Shown here: positions 25,021-34,500 of the stretch, piece after piece
Layout of the letters: every line of letters begins with the position of its first letter
How positions within the stretch are numbered: the stretch's first letter is position 1
NCBI GenBank assembly: GCA_947464185.1
Contig: CANHVY010000015.1
Location: 1-64,000, forward strand
Reading direction: 5' to 3'
Length of the DNA stretch: 64,000 bases
From: Burkholderiales bacterium
Lineage (GTDB): Bacteria; Pseudomonadota; Gammaproteobacteria; Burkholderiales; Burkholderiaceae_C
Position numbers and translations under genes: made by a program
The notes under the pieces: model-generated
The model's input: the letters and a program-made list of their open reading frames with translations, nothing else
The model's database searches: none
Told to the model about the DNA's origin: nothing

Positions 25021-26502
25021 ATGCAGTCTGTCCCGCACGCCATGCGATTGCGTCTCGCCCACACCCTGTCTCTGGCGCTGCTGGCCTTTGCCGCCGCGGC
25101 CGCGCTGGTGCTGGGCGGGCTGACCGCCTGGAACCTGCGCGACGGCTTCGGAAACTACCTCGCCGAAAGAGAGGTTCAACACCTGGAGCGCCTGGTCGCC
25201 CTGATCCAGGCCACCGCCTTGCGCGAGGGCGGCCTGGACGCCCTGCAACAAGGCAGGCTGGACTTGCGCAGCCTGTTCCGGGAGCTGGATGGGCGCGAGC
25301 CTGGAACCCTGCCCCCATCAGATCCGCTGCGCCCCCGCCTGCTGGCAGGGCCCCTGCCGTTTCCTGAACGCGTGCAGGTATTGGGGCTGGACGGGCGGCT
25401 GCTGCTGGGACGTCCCGGGGCGCTGCACGACGTGGACGCAGCGGTGCAGCGGCCGGTGGTCGTCCAGGGCCGAGTGGTGGCGAGGGCGCACCTGCACCAG
25501 GCCGACATCCAGCGCGATCGGGGAGAGACGCGCTTTCTGCTGGACCAGTACCGCGTGTTGACCATCACTGCCGGCGGGCTGATGGCGCTCGCTCTGCTGA
25601 CCGCCACCGTGCTGGCCCGGCGGTGGACCAGGCCACTGGCGGCCGTGCAGGACGCCACACAGCGCCTGGCCCAAGGCGAATTGACCGTGCGGGTGCCCGA
25701 AGGCCCGCAACTGACCGGGCGCAGCGACGAGATCGGCGACGTGGTTCGCAATGTCAACCGCATGGCCGAAGGGCTGGAGCGGCTGGAAGGTGCACGCCGG
25801 CGCTGGCTGGCCGACATCTCCCACGAACTGCGCACACCCTTGACCGTGCTGCGTGGCCAGATCGAGGCCTTGCACGACGGCGTCAGGCCGCTCGCCCCCG
25901 ATGCCATCGTCACACTGCACAAGGAGGTGCTGCGCATCGGCAAGCTGGTGGACGACCTGCACCTGCTGGCCGTTTCCGATCTCAAGGCCCTGCCCTGTCA
26001 CCCCGGCCCGGCCGATGCCGTGGCCCTGCTCGGCCAACTGGCCCACCGCTTCGAGCCGCGCGCCACAGCGGCGGGCCTGCGGCTGACGCTGTCCCTGCCC
26101 GCGGCGTTGCCAACCTTGCCGGTGTACTGGGACGCAGACCGGGTGGAACAGTTGCTGGGCAACCTCGTGGACAACAGCCTGCGCTACACCGACCCACCCG
26201 GTGAGATCCTGATCGGGCTGCGGATCCAGGGATCACGGATCCAGATGACAGTCGACGACAGTGCGCCTGGTGTGCCTGCGCAACAACTGGGGCAGGTGTT
26301 CGAACCCCTGTTCCGGGGTGATCTGGCCCGCAACCGACGCCTGGGCGGCAGCGGGTTGGGGCTTGCGATCTGCCAGGCCATCGCGCAGTCCCACGACGGG
26401 CGCATCGACGCCTGCGCTTCGAACCTGGGCGGTCTGCGCATCACGCTGGACCTGCCGCGGCAGGCCGCTGAGTCGTCACCGCAGGAAAGCGCCCGCACAT
26501 GA
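25021..26502 (+). CDS. baeS: BaeS-like sensor histidine kinase
   Basis: 493 aa inner-membrane kinase. Membrane segment about 15-37, periplasmic sensor about 40-178, second segment about 180-200, HAMP about 200-255. HisKA has H268 in LADISHELRTPLTVL. HATPase motifs are LLGNLVDNSLRYT, VDDSAPGVP and GGSGLGLAICQAI. The start is ATG 25021; ATG 25042 (MRLRLAH) is an equally plausible start. The response regulator begins in the overlapping ATGA at its end. The BaeSR pair senses envelope stress in enterics; here only the family resemblance is claimed. Confidence 0.85.
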   Translation: MQSVPHAMRLRLAHTLSLALLAFAAAAALVLGGLTAWNLRDGFGNYLAEREVQHLERLVALIQATALREGGLDALQQGRLDLRSLFRELDGREPGTLPPSDPLRPRLLAGPLPFPERVQVLGLDGRLLLGRPGALHDVDAAVQRPVVVQGRVVARAHLHQADIQRDRGETRFLLDQYRVLTITAGGLMALALLTATVLARRWTRPLAAVQDATQRLAQGELTVRVPEGPQLTGRSDEIGDVVRNVNRMAEGLERLEGARRRWLADISHELRTPLTVLRGQIEALHDGVRPLAPDAIVTLHKEVLRIGKLVDDLHLLAVSDLKALPCHPGPADAVALLGQLAHRFEPRATAAGLRLTLSLPAALPTLPVYWDADRVEQLLGNLVDNSLRYTDPPGEILIGLRIQGSRIQMTVDDSAPGVPAQQLGQVFEPLFRGDLARNRRLGGSGLGLAICQAIAQSHDGRIDACASNLGGLRITLDLPRQAAESSPQESART

Positions 26503-27194
26503 CAGCCCAGCGCCGCATCCTGGTGGTGGAAGACGACCCCGGCATCGCCGAGCTGCTGGTGGACTACCTGCGCCACGACGGGTACTTTGCAACCCGGCTG
26601 GCTGACGGCCAGCTGGCCTTGTCGGAGATCCGCTACGCCCCGCCCGACCTGCTGATCCTGGACCTGATGCTGCCGGGGCTCGACGGCGTGAGCCTGTGCA
26701 AGGCGGTGCGCGAGTTCAGCGACCTGCCCATCCTGATGCTGACCGCGCGGGTGCACGAGCTCGACCGTCTGCTGGGTCTGAACAGCGGTGCCGACGACTA
26801 CGTGTGCAAGCCCTTCAGCCCGCGCGAAGTCATGGCCCGGGTGCAGGCGCTGCTGCGGCGCGCCGAAGGCCGGGTGTCGCAGGGGGCCAGGCCGTGGCAG
26901 GTCGATGACGCAGGCCTGCGTATCGCCTGGCACGGCCAGTGGCTGACGCTCACGCCCTTGGAGTTCCGGATGTTCAGGCAGTTGCTCAGCCAGCCCGGAC
27001 GTGTGTTCTCCCGGGCCCAGTTGCTGGATAGCGGCCACGCCGAGACCCGGGATGTGGGCGATCGCGTCATCGACACCCACATCAAGAACCTGCGCCGCAA
27101 GCTGCATGCGGTGCGTGGTGACGGGGATTGCATCGCCTCGGTGTACGGCGTCGGGTACCGCTTCGACATTCCCGACGGCAACAGCAGACCATGA
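26499..27194 (+). CDS. baeR: BaeR-like OmpR-family response regulator
   Basis: 231 aa. Receiver domain (about 5-120) with the acidic pocket VEDD (10-13), D55 in LILDLMLPG and K105 in YVCKPF. The C-terminal winged-helix domain (about 130-225) has DRVIDTHIKNLRRKL as the recognition region, a sequence closely resembling BaeR. Its ATG overlaps the kinase stop (ATGA), so the two are one transcription and translation unit. The following 225 bases contain a short IS-like trace and then moaC on the opposite strand. Confidence 0.88.
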   Translation: MTAQRRILVVEDDPGIAELLVDYLRHDGYFATRLADGQLALSEIRYAPPDLLILDLMLPGLDGVSLCKAVREFSDLPILMLTARVHELDRLLGLNSGADDYVCKPFSPREVMARVQALLRRAEGRVSQGARPWQVDDAGLRIAWHGQWLTLTPLEFRMFRQLLSQPGRVFSRAQLLDSGHAETRDVGDRVIDTHIKNLRRKLHAVRGDGDCIASVYGVGYRFDIPDGNSRP

Positions 27195-27221
27195 AAGCGC
27201 GCCGTGCTAGCTGGTTCCAAA

Positions 27222-27272
27222 TGCCGCTGCCGGGTCCGTGAGTGCCTCTCAACGGGAGCCGAACAGTGTCGA
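27222..27272 (-). mobile_element. Short IS1380-like trace
   Basis: About 50 bases of the plus strand here (CGCTGCCGGGTCCGTG and on to GGGAGCCGAACAG) closely match the interior of the IS1380-type transposase at 21252-21295, the part encoding THGPGS and its surroundings, with a few mismatches and one small indel. Nothing else of the element is recognisable on either side. I read it as a relic or a small recombined scrap lying between baeR and moaC. Confidence 0.5.
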
Positions 27273-27419
27273 TCTGCGGATGTCCCGCTCGACACAGATG
27301 CGCGCGACGGCCGGCCTTTACAGATGCGGAGGCGTGGTGGCTGCGAGCAGTGCTGGCGTGGGGGCCATGGTAGCCGGGCTTGCAGGATGCGGAGCCGCTT
27401 GCAACGGCGCAGCGGATGG

Positions 27420-27965
27420 TTAACCCGCCACCCCCCAATCCCCCGACTTCCCGCCGCGCTTTTCCAGCAGGCGGATGTCGCCCATGACCATGCCGCGGTC
27501 CACGGCCTTGCACATGTCGTAGACGGTGAGCAGGCCGACCTGCACGGCGGTCAGCGCCTCCATCTCCACGCCGGTGCGGCCCAGCGTCTCCACCTGCGCG
27601 CTGCAGCGCAGCAGCGACTGCGCCGGATCGAGCTCGAAGTCCACGGCCACGCGGGTGATGGGCAGGGGGTGGCACAGCGGCACCAGGTCCGCCGTGCGCT
27701 TGGCGCCCTGGATGGCTGCGATACGGGCAATGCCGATGACGTCACCCTTCTTGGCCCGCCCCTGGGCCACCAGGGCAAAGGTCTCGGGCTTCATGCGGAT
27801 GGTACCGCTGGCGCGCGCCACGCGGTGGGTGACGTCCTTGCCCGCCACGTCCACCATGTGGGCCTGGCCCTGGGCGTCGAAATGGGTCAATGGAGAAGCC
27901 GGCGATGAGGCCTGCGACGGTGCGGCCGGTGGTGCTGACACCTGGGCGGGCTGGTGGTCGTTCAT
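27420..27965 (-). CDS. moaC: Cyclic pyranopterin monophosphate synthase MoaC
   Basis: 181 aa. It converts the GTP-derived 3',8-cyclo-dihydro product of MoaA into cPMP in molybdenum-cofactor synthesis. The conserved core is complete: [38 protein letters not shown] and the C-terminal region [18 protein letters not shown]. Relative to the usual length of about 160 aa it carries a roughly 25-residue Ala/Pro/Ser-rich N-terminal extension before LTHFDAQG. The ATG 27965 is chosen for MNDHQP; no other moa genes are adjacent. It is divergent from the M48 protease gene. Confidence 0.95.
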   Translation of the reverse strand: MNDHQPAQVSAPPAAPSQASSPASPLTHFDAQGQAHMVDVAGKDVTHRVARASGTIRMKPETFALVAQGRAKKGDVIGIARIAAIQGAKRTADLVPLCHPLPITRVAVDFELDPAQSLLRCSAQVETLGRTGVEMEALTAVQVGLLTVYDMCKAVDRGMVMGDIRLLEKRGGKSGDWGVAG

Positions 27966-28085
27966 GGCGGCGGGGCCTAAAGCAGAGGAGCGTTGGTGCG
28001 GTGAAGCTGGGCACAGGACCAGGGCTTGGGACCGGAAGGGCACCTGCGCAACAAGCGGGCAATGTCTCGGTGTCATCATAGGGTG

Positions 28086-29879
28086 GTGAAGAAAGCCCTC
28101 GCCACCCTGCTCAGCGCGAGCCTTGCGCTGTCCACGCCCTGGGCGCAGGCCCAGGTGCGCCTGCCCGCGCTAGGCGACTCGGCGTCCGAAGACCTGCCCG
28201 TGGGTGCCGAGCGCCGCCTGGGCGAGCAGATCATGCGGGAAGTCAAGCGCGATCCAGCCTACCTGGACGATCCGGTGCTGCTGGACTACGTGCGTTCGCT
28301 GTGGGGGCCGCTGCTGCAGGCGGCGCGCGGGCGTGGCGACATCGGACCGGAGCTCGAACAGGCCTTTGCCTGGAATCTCTTCCTGGTGCTGGACCGCAGC
28401 GTGAACGCCTTCGCCCTGCCCGGGGGTCATGTGGGGGTGCACCTGGGGCTGATCGCGGTGACCGCCACACGCGACGAGTTGGCTTCCGTGCTGGCGCACG
28501 AGCTGTCGCACGTGACCCAGCGCCACATCGCCCGCGGCATGGGCAGCGCCAGCCGCCAGGGCGCGCTGGGCGTGGCCGCCATGCTGCTGGGGGTGCTGAT
28601 CGCCGCCCGCAGCAGCAATCCTGATGCTGCGCAGGCGGCCATTGCGGGCGGGCAGGCCGCGATCATCCAGGGCCAGCTCAACTTCTCGCGCGACATGGAG
28701 CGGGAAGCCGACCGCATCGGCTACGGCGTGTTCCGGGATGCCGGCTTTGCGGCCCCCGGCATGGCGACGATGTTCGACAAGCTCGATCAGGCCGGCCGCC
28801 TGAACGACAGCGGTGGCTTCCCCTATCTGCGCAGCCACCCGCTGACCAGCGAGCGCCTGGCCGAAGCCCGTTCACGACTGAGCGATCAGGCCGTGGGGGC
28901 GGTGGTCGGCCGCGACACCCTGCACGAGCTGATGCAGGCGCGGGCCCGCGCTCTGATGGACCCCACGGTGGACAACTGGCGCCGGCTGGTCGCGCAGGCG
29001 CAGCGGTCTCCCGGTGCGGCTTCGGCCGGCACCGCACCAACGGCCTCTGGCACCTCGGCGGGCCGGTCCGGCACCCTGTACGCCGGTGCGCTGGCCGCCG
29101 CCCGGCTCGGCGACCACCGCACGGCCGCCGCGCTCGCCGAAGACCTCGCGCAGGCCCTGAACGCGGACGCGGCGGACGCCCGGATGCCCCCGCCAGGGGA
29201 CGCCCCCGCAGCAGCGCTGAATACCGTGCGCAGCCAACGGGTCAGCCGCATGCTCAAGGCGGAGCTCGCCCTGTCGCGGGGGGAAGCACAAACCGCAGCG
29301 ACCGCCATGACCGCACTGCCCCCGCTGCCTCCGGCACCCACGCTGGGCGGTCCGACACCCACGGCAGGCGAGGGAGGCACCTGGGCGACCCTCCCAAGGG
29401 AGCGCGCCCCGCTGCTGCTGCGAAGCCAGGCCGCCCTGGCCGGGGCCACCCAAGGGCGGTCGCGGGGTGACCGCAGCGACGACGGCTCGCTGCGCGAGGT
29501 CCTGGAAGCCTTGCAGACCTGGGTCTCGGAGCACCGCGACGATGCGGCCGCCTGGCTGCTCCTGGCGCAGGCCAGCGACGAGTTGGGTCTGCAGCTGCGC
29601 GCCCTGCGCGCCCAGGCCGAAGCCCGTGCCGCGGTAGGCGACCTGGGCGCCGCTATCGACCGCCTGCGCGCGGCCCAGACCCGCTCGCGCACGGCCAGCG
29701 GCAGCGCAGACTTCATCGAGGCCTCGATCATCGACACGAGGTTGCGCGAGTTGCAGGTACTGCGCCGACAGGAGATGGACGAGATGAGATCACAGCGAGG
29801 CGGCTCCGGGCCCCGTGAGCCGTTGATCGAAGACGCCCCCGGACCGGCGCGAAAAGCGACCTACGGGTTACCTCGGTAG
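28086..29879 (+). CDS. M48-family metalloprotease (BepA-like) with C-terminal helical repeats
   Basis: 597 aa from the GTG at 28086 (an ATG at 28062 is possible). A signal peptide (KKALATLLS to AQAQ) points to the periplasm. The zinc motif HELSH is at 138-142, with the third ligand probably in [10 protein letters not shown] near 205. The C-terminal half (about 290-590) is Ala-rich and helical, like the TPR region of BepA/LoiP-type proteases that maintain outer-membrane assembly. The insert at 300-350 and the segment [14 protein letters not shown] are low-complexity. It is divergent from moaC. Confidence 0.92.
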   Translation: MKKALATLLSASLALSTPWAQAQVRLPALGDSASEDLPVGAERRLGEQIMREVKRDPAYLDDPVLLDYVRSLWGPLLQAARGRGDIGPELEQAFAWNLFLVLDRSVNAFALPGGHVGVHLGLIAVTATRDELASVLAHELSHVTQRHIARGMGSASRQGALGVAAMLLGVLIAARSSNPDAAQAAIAGGQAAIIQGQLNFSRDMEREADRIGYGVFRDAGFAAPGMATMFDKLDQAGRLNDSGGFPYLRSHPLTSERLAEARSRLSDQAVGAVVGRDTLHELMQARARALMDPTVDNWRRLVAQAQRSPGAASAGTAPTASGTSAGRSGTLYAGALAAARLGDHRTAAALAEDLAQALNADAADARMPPPGDAPAAALNTVRSQRVSRMLKAELALSRGEAQTAATAMTALPPLPPAPTLGGPTPTAGEGGTWATLPRERAPLLLRSQAALAGATQGRSRGDRSDDGSLREVLEALQTWVSEHRDDAAAWLLLAQASDELGLQLRALRAQAEARAAVGDLGAAIDRLRAAQTRSRTASGSADFIEASIIDTRLRELQVLRRQEMDEMRSQRGGSGPREPLIEDAPGPARKATYGLPR

Positions 29880-29997
29880 CTCAGGACCCTTCCCAGCGGC
29901 CCTGCGGGGCATTACCATCCGCGCCAGCGCCAATAAAGGGCCTTTAACCCAGGCGTTCAACCCCCACACATCACCCTCAAGACATCCGGAGAAACCG

Positions 29998-30399
29998 ATG
30001 GCAACTGCAAAGAAGGTCGCTGCCAAGAAGCCCGCAGCCAAGGCACCAGCCAAGAAGGCCGCCGCAAAGCCCGCAGCCAAGGCTGCACCGGCCAAGAAGG
30101 CGGCCGCCCCTGCCAAGAAGGCTGCTGCGAAGACGGCTCCGGCCAAGAAGCGCACCCCCAGCGCCGCTTTCATGAAGCCGATGACCCCGAGCGCCGCCCT
30201 TGGCGCCGTGATCGGCGCCAAGGCCCTGCCACGCACCGAAGTGACGCGCAAGGTCTGGGAATACATCAAGAAGAACGGCCTGCAGGACAAGAACGCCAAG
30301 ACCATGATCAACCCCGACGCCAAGCTCAAGGCCGTGCTGGGCAAGGATCAGGTCTCGATGTTCGAGATGACCAAGATCATCAGCGGCCACCTGAAGTGA
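29998..30399 (+). CDS. Histone-H1-like tail fused to a SWIB/MDM2 domain
   Basis: 133 aa. Residues 1-52 are almost entirely Ala, Lys and Pro in AAKKPAAK-type repeats, like the C-terminal tail of histone H1 and bacterial H1-like proteins. Residues about 56-132 form a SWIB domain (MTPSAALGAVIG, TRKVWEYIKKNGLQD and LKAVLGKDQVSMFEM). Such fusions are typical of Burkholderiales and chlamydiae and are thought to bind DNA as nucleoid proteins. The ribosome-binding site CCGGAGAAACCG precedes ATG 29998. It is monocistronic, with a hairpin downstream. Confidence 0.92.
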   Translation: MATAKKVAAKKPAAKAPAKKAAAKPAAKAAPAKKAAAPAKKAAAKTAPAKKRTPSAAFMKPMTPSAALGAVIGAKALPRTEVTRKVWEYIKKNGLQDKNAKTMINPDAKLKAVLGKDQVSMFEMTKIISGHLK

Positions 30400-30469
30400 G
30401 CGCCGTCGGTGCCGGGCTCCCGCCCGGTGCCGCTCACCACACGGCCTGAAAGTCGGTGGATGCACCCCC

Positions 30470-30510
30470 AAGACCCGCGCTGGTCGTGCCAGCCGCGGGT
30501 CTTGTGCTTT
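30470..30510 (+). terminator. Intrinsic-type terminator after the SWIB-histone gene
   Basis: A perfect 10-base stem, AAGACCCGCG (30470-30479) with CGCGGGTCTT (30494-30503), around a 14-base loop, followed by GTGCTTT. The A-rich left edge and T-rich right edge make it work in either direction, so it may also end the converging isomerase transcript. A weaker GC hairpin lies about 60 bases upstream. Confidence 0.7.
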
Positions 30511-30566
30511 GCGGAGTTGTCAGCCTTTCAGGCGCGCACTTCAGACGCGCACCTCAGGCACGTTCC

Positions 30567-31169
30567 TCAAGCACGCAGCCGGCGCTCCAGGAAATCCAGC
30601 CGGTCCTGGCCCCAGAAGAGCTCGCCGTCCACCACGTAGCTGGGCGCGCCGAAGACGCCGGCCTCCACCGCCCGCTGCGTGTCGGCCTCATAGCGCAGTT
30701 GCGCGGCCTGGCTGTGGCCGTCCTCGATGCGCTGCGTCGGCAGGCCACAACGCTCCAGCAGGCGGGCCAGCGTGGCTTCATCGGAGATGTTCAGTTCCTC
30801 CGCCCAGCAGGCCGAGAGCACCGCGCCAGCCAGCGCCATGGCGGCATCAGCACCGTCGTGCTGGTCCACGGCGATGATGAGGCGCGCCGCGTCGTCGCCC
30901 TGCACCGGGAAGAAGCGCGGCTGCAGGTGGATGGGCACTTGCAGCCAACGCGCAAAGCGTTCCAGTTCCAGCAAGCGGTAGGCCTGCCGCTGCGGGGCGC
31001 GCTTGGCCAGCGGCAGGCCGCCCGACACCGGGAAGACACGGCCGCCCAGATCGATGGGCATGACGCGCACCTGCGCCCCAGCCTCGCGGGCAATGCGCTG
31101 GAAGCGGGCGTGGCCCAGGTACGCCCAGGGCGACTGGGGCGCGATGTAATAGTCAACGATCAGGGACAA
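30567..31169 (-). CDS. 2-hydroxychromene-2-carboxylate isomerase-like DsbA-family protein
   Basis: 200 aa thioredoxin-fold protein of the NahD / kappa-class GST group. These use glutathione to isomerise aromatic intermediates; the real substrate is unknown. The family N-terminus YYIAPQSPWAYLGH contains the active-site serine, and GAPSYVVDGELFWGQDRL is the usual C-terminal motif. The start is a TTG at 31169, immediately after GGAGGAG, and it gives the family length. The longer upstream frame has no homology. No aromatic-degradation genes are adjacent. Confidence 0.9.
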   Translation of the reverse strand: MSLIVDYYIAPQSPWAYLGHARFQRIAREAGAQVRVMPIDLGGRVFPVSGGLPLAKRAPQRQAYRLLELERFARWLQVPIHLQPRFFPVQGDDAARLIIAVDQHDGADAAMALAGAVLSACWAEELNISDEATLARLLERCGLPTQRIEDGHSQAAQLRYEADTQRAVEAGVFGAPSYVVDGELFWGQDRLDFLERRLRA

Positions 31170-31310
31170 GAGAACTCCTCCTCGGGTGGTGGACACCGCC
31201 GTGAAGATGTCGTGCCCTTCACGTTCGGCGAATGCGCAGATGAGTCTAGGCCAGACGAGGGGAAGGCGTCGAACGCGCTGAACGCGCAGAACGCGCCGGC
31301 ACAACCCCCG

Positions 31311-34298
31311 TCAACCGGCCACGCCCGCAAGCTCCAGCAGCAACGGCGCCAGGAAGCGCCCGGTGTGGCTGGCGGCACAGGCCGCCACGGCCTCGGGCGG
31401 GCCTTCCACCAGCACCTGCCCGCCACCGGCCCCGCCTTCCGGGCCCATGTCGATCAGCCAGTCCGACGTCTTGATGACGTCCAGGTTGTGCTCGATGACG
31501 ACGATGGTGTTGCCGGCGTCACGCAACTGGTGCAGCACCTTCAACAGCAGGCCGATGTCGTGGAAGTGCAGACCGGTGGTGGGCTCGTCCAGAATGTAGA
31601 GCGTACGGCCCGTGTCGCGCTTGCCCAGCTCGAGCCCCAGCTTGACGCGCTGCGCCTCGCCGCCGGACAGCGTGGTGGCGCTTTGCCCCAGGCGGATGTA
31701 GCCCAGGCCCACGTCCAGCAAGGCCTGGAGCTTGCGCGCAATCGCCGGCACGGCGCTGAAGAAGCCGTGCGCGTCCTCCACCGTCATGTCCAGGACCTCG
31801 TGGATGTTGCGGCCCTTGTAGAGGATCTCCAGCGTCTCGCGGTTGTAGCGCTGGCCGGCGCAGGTGTCGCAGGGCACGTAGACGTCGGGCAGGAAGTGCA
31901 TCTCCACCTTCAACACGCCATCGCCCTCGCAGGCCTCGCAGCGCCCGCCGCCGGAAGAAGCCGCCACGTTGAAGCTGAAGCGGCCCGCGCCATAGCCGCG
32001 CTCGCGCGCGGCGGGCACCTCGGCAAACAGTTCGCGGATGGGCGTGAACAGCCCGGTGTACGTGGCCGGGTTGCTGCGCGGCGTGCGGCCGATGGGGCTC
32101 TGGTCCACGTTGATGACCTTGTCGAAGGCCTCCAGGCCCTCGATGGCGTCGTGCGGCGCGGGCTCCACGTGGCTGCCGTAGAGCTTGCGGGCCACGGCGG
32201 CATAGAGCGTGTCGTTGACCAGCGTGCTCTTGCCCGAGCCCGACACGCCCGTCACGCAGGTGAACAGGCCCACCGGGACCTCCACGGTGACGTTCTTCAG
32301 GTTGTGGCCGCGTGCGCCTTCGATGCGCAGAGCCTGCACGCCGTGGCCGGCTGCAGGCCCGCGCCGCGCCGCCGGCACCTCGATGCGCAGGCGCCGGCCG
32401 AGGTAGGCGCCCGTGAGCGAGGCCTCGTCAGCAGCCACCTCGTCGGGCGTACCCTGGGCCATCACCCGGCCACCATGCACGCCCGCACCGGGGCCCATGT
32501 CCACCACATGGTCGGCGGCGCGGATCATGTCCTCGTCGTGCTCCACCACCAGCACGGAGTTGCCCAGGTCGCGCAGGCGCTGCAGGGTGCCGATCAGGCG
32601 CTCGTTGTCGCGCTGGTGCAGCCCGATGCTGGGCTCGTCCAGCACGTACATCACGCCCGAAAGTCCCGAGCCGATCTGGCTGGCCAGCCGGATGCGCTGG
32701 GCCTCGCCTCCCGACAACGTGTCGGCGCTGCGGTCCAGGCTCAGGTAGGTCAGGCCCACGTCGTTGAGGAACTTCAGGCGCGAGCGGATCTCGCGCACGA
32801 TCTTGTCGGCGATCTGCGCCTTGGCGCCGGCCAGCTGCAGGCTTTCGAAGTAGGCCAGGCAGTCGGCCAGCGTCGCATGCTCCACCTCGAAGATGGGCTT
32901 GCCGGGGGACGGCGGCGCGCCCTTGAGGCCCGGCGGCGCGGGCTGCAGGAACACATGCCGGGCCTCGCGCCGCAACCGCGTGCCGTGGCAGGCGGTGCAA
33001 GGCTTGGCGGCCTGGTAGCGGGCGAGGTCTTCGCGCACTGCGGCGGAGTCGGTCTCGCGCAGGCGGCGCTGGAAGTTGGGGATGATGCCTTCGAAGGGGT
33101 GCGAGCGCTTGACCGAGCGCGTCTTGCCGCGCGCGCCCTGGGCCTCGTAGGTGAACTCGATGTCCTCCTGACCCGAGCCGTGGAGAAGGATCTGGCTCGC
33201 GCGCTCGGGCAGGCTTTCGAACGGCTGCTCCAGGTCCACGCCGAGGTGCCGGCCGACGCTCTCCAGCATGGCGTAGGTGTAGGGGTTGCGCCGGTCCCAG
33301 CCCTTCACCGCCCCCGAGGCCAGGCTGAGCGACGGAAAGGCCACCACGCGCTCCGGGTCCATCACCGTCATCTGGCCCAGGCCGTCGCAGGTCGGGCAGG
33401 CGCCCACCGGCGAGTTGAAGGAGAACAGGCGCGGCTCCAGCTCCGGCAGCGAGTAACTGCACACCGGACAGCCGAACTTGCTGCTGAACAGGTGTTCGGG
33501 CGCCTGCGTCGCCGTGCGCGCGGCCGCATCGTCGTCGGCAGGTGCCCCCATCTCCAGCGCGATGGCACGGCCGTCGGCGATGCGCAGCGCCGCCTCGAAG
33601 CTCTCGGCCAGGCGCTGCGCCACGGCCGGCGAGGTCTTGAGCCGGTCGATCACCACGTCGATGTCGTGCTTGTCGTTCTTTTTCAGCGCGGGCAGGGCCT
33701 CGGCCTCGACGATCTGGCCGTCGATGCGAAAGCGCACGTAGCCCTGCGCCTGCCAGCGCTCCAGCTCCTGCGCGAACTCGCCCTTGCGGTCGCGCGCCAC
33801 GGGGGCCAGCACCATGAGCCGCGTGCCCTCGGGCAGGGCCAGGCAGGCGTCCACCATCTGGCTCACGCTCTGCGCCTGCAGCGCCAGGCCGTGGTCGGGG
33901 CAGAACGGCGTGCCGGCGCGGGCGTAGAGCAGGCGCAGGTAGTCGTGGATCTCGGTGACGGTGCCGACCGTGGAGCGCGGGTTGTGCGAAGTGGCCTTCT
34001 GCTCGATGCTGATGGCCGGCGACAAGCCCTCGATCACGTCCACATCGGGCTTGTCCATCAACTGCAGGAACTGGCGCGCGTAGGCCGACAGGCTTTCCAC
34101 GTAGCGGCGCTGGCCCTCGGCATACAGCGTGTCGAAGGCCAGGCTGGACTTGCCGGACCCCGACAGCCCGGTGATCACCACGAGCGCATGCTTGGGGATG
34201 TCCAGGTCGACGTTCTTCAGGTTGTGCGTGCGCGCTCCGCGCACCCGCAGCATGGGGCGCTCGTCGTTCAGGACGCGATCGTCGAAGTTCTGGGGCAT
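31311..34298 (-). CDS. uvrA: Excinuclease ABC subunit A
   Basis: 995 aa DNA-damage recognition ATPase of nucleotide excision repair. It has two ABC modules: Walker [10 protein letters not shown] (about 44-52) and GVSGSGKST (about 685), with signature motifs [12 protein letters not shown] and [12 protein letters not shown]. Zinc fingers are visible ([17 protein letters not shown] and CDTCAGQ). The DEPS/DEPT Walker B segments are [11 protein letters not shown] and [10 protein letters not shown]. Length is normal for proteobacteria. A very long open frame on the opposite strand is a codon-bias shadow. No clear LexA box was seen upstream. Confidence 0.97.
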   Translation of the reverse strand: MPQNFDDRVLNDERPMLRVRGARTHNLKNVDLDIPKHALVVITGLSGSGKSSLAFDTLYAEGQRRYVESLSAYARQFLQLMDKPDVDVIEGLSPAISIEQKATSHNPRSTVGTVTEIHDYLRLLYARAGTPFCPDHGLALQAQSVSQMVDACLALPEGTRLMVLAPVARDRKGEFAQELERWQAQGYVRFRIDGQIVEAEALPALKKNDKHDIDVVIDRLKTSPAVAQRLAESFEAALRIADGRAIALEMGAPADDDAAARTATQAPEHLFSSKFGCPVCSYSLPELEPRLFSFNSPVGACPTCDGLGQMTVMDPERVVAFPSLSLASGAVKGWDRRNPYTYAMLESVGRHLGVDLEQPFESLPERASQILLHGSGQEDIEFTYEAQGARGKTRSVKRSHPFEGIIPNFQRRLRETDSAAVREDLARYQAAKPCTACHGTRLRREARHVFLQPAPPGLKGAPPSPGKPIFEVEHATLADCLAYFESLQLAGAKAQIADKIVREIRSRLKFLNDVGLTYLSLDRSADTLSGGEAQRIRLASQIGSGLSGVMYVLDEPSIGLHQRDNERLIGTLQRLRDLGNSVLVVEHDEDMIRAADHVVDMGPGAGVHGGRVMAQGTPDEVAADEASLTGAYLGRRLRIEVPAARRGPAAGHGVQALRIEGARGHNLKNVTVEVPVGLFTCVTGVSGSGKSTLVNDTLYAAVARKLYGSHVEPAPHDAIEGLEAFDKVINVDQSPIGRTPRSNPATYTGLFTPIRELFAEVPAARERGYGAGRFSFNVAASSGGGRCEACEGDGVLKVEMHFLPDVYVPCDTCAGQRYNRETLEILYKGRNIHEVLDMTVEDAHGFFSAVPAIARKLQALLDVGLGYIRLGQSATTLSGGEAQRVKLGLELGKRDTGRTLYILDEPTTGLHFHDIGLLLKVLHQLRDAGNTIVVIEHNLDVIKTSDWLIDMGPEGGAGGGQVLVEGPPEAVAACAASHTGRFLAPLLLELAGVAG

Positions 34299-34500
34299 GG
34301 GCGGGGGTCAGGACGAGCGGGAAAGGCCTGCGAGAGGAGGCATGCGGGGGGTGGGTCAGCGCGCGAGCGACACGCCCCGGCGTGGCCAAGGCAACCGGGC
34401 ATCATAGTCATCTGGCGGTGAATGCGCAGGGTGTCCCGGCGGCACCCGCTTCAGCGCTGCCCGAGGGGTCTCAGAGCTTGTGAATGACGCTCAAGGGCTC

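Noticed and set aside
30456-34421. Open frame of about 1300 codons on the plus strand opposite uvrA
   Set aside because: It is a codon-bias shadow of uvrA: the composition is His/Gln/Arg/Val-rich with no family match, and the minus-strand gene has every UvrA motif.
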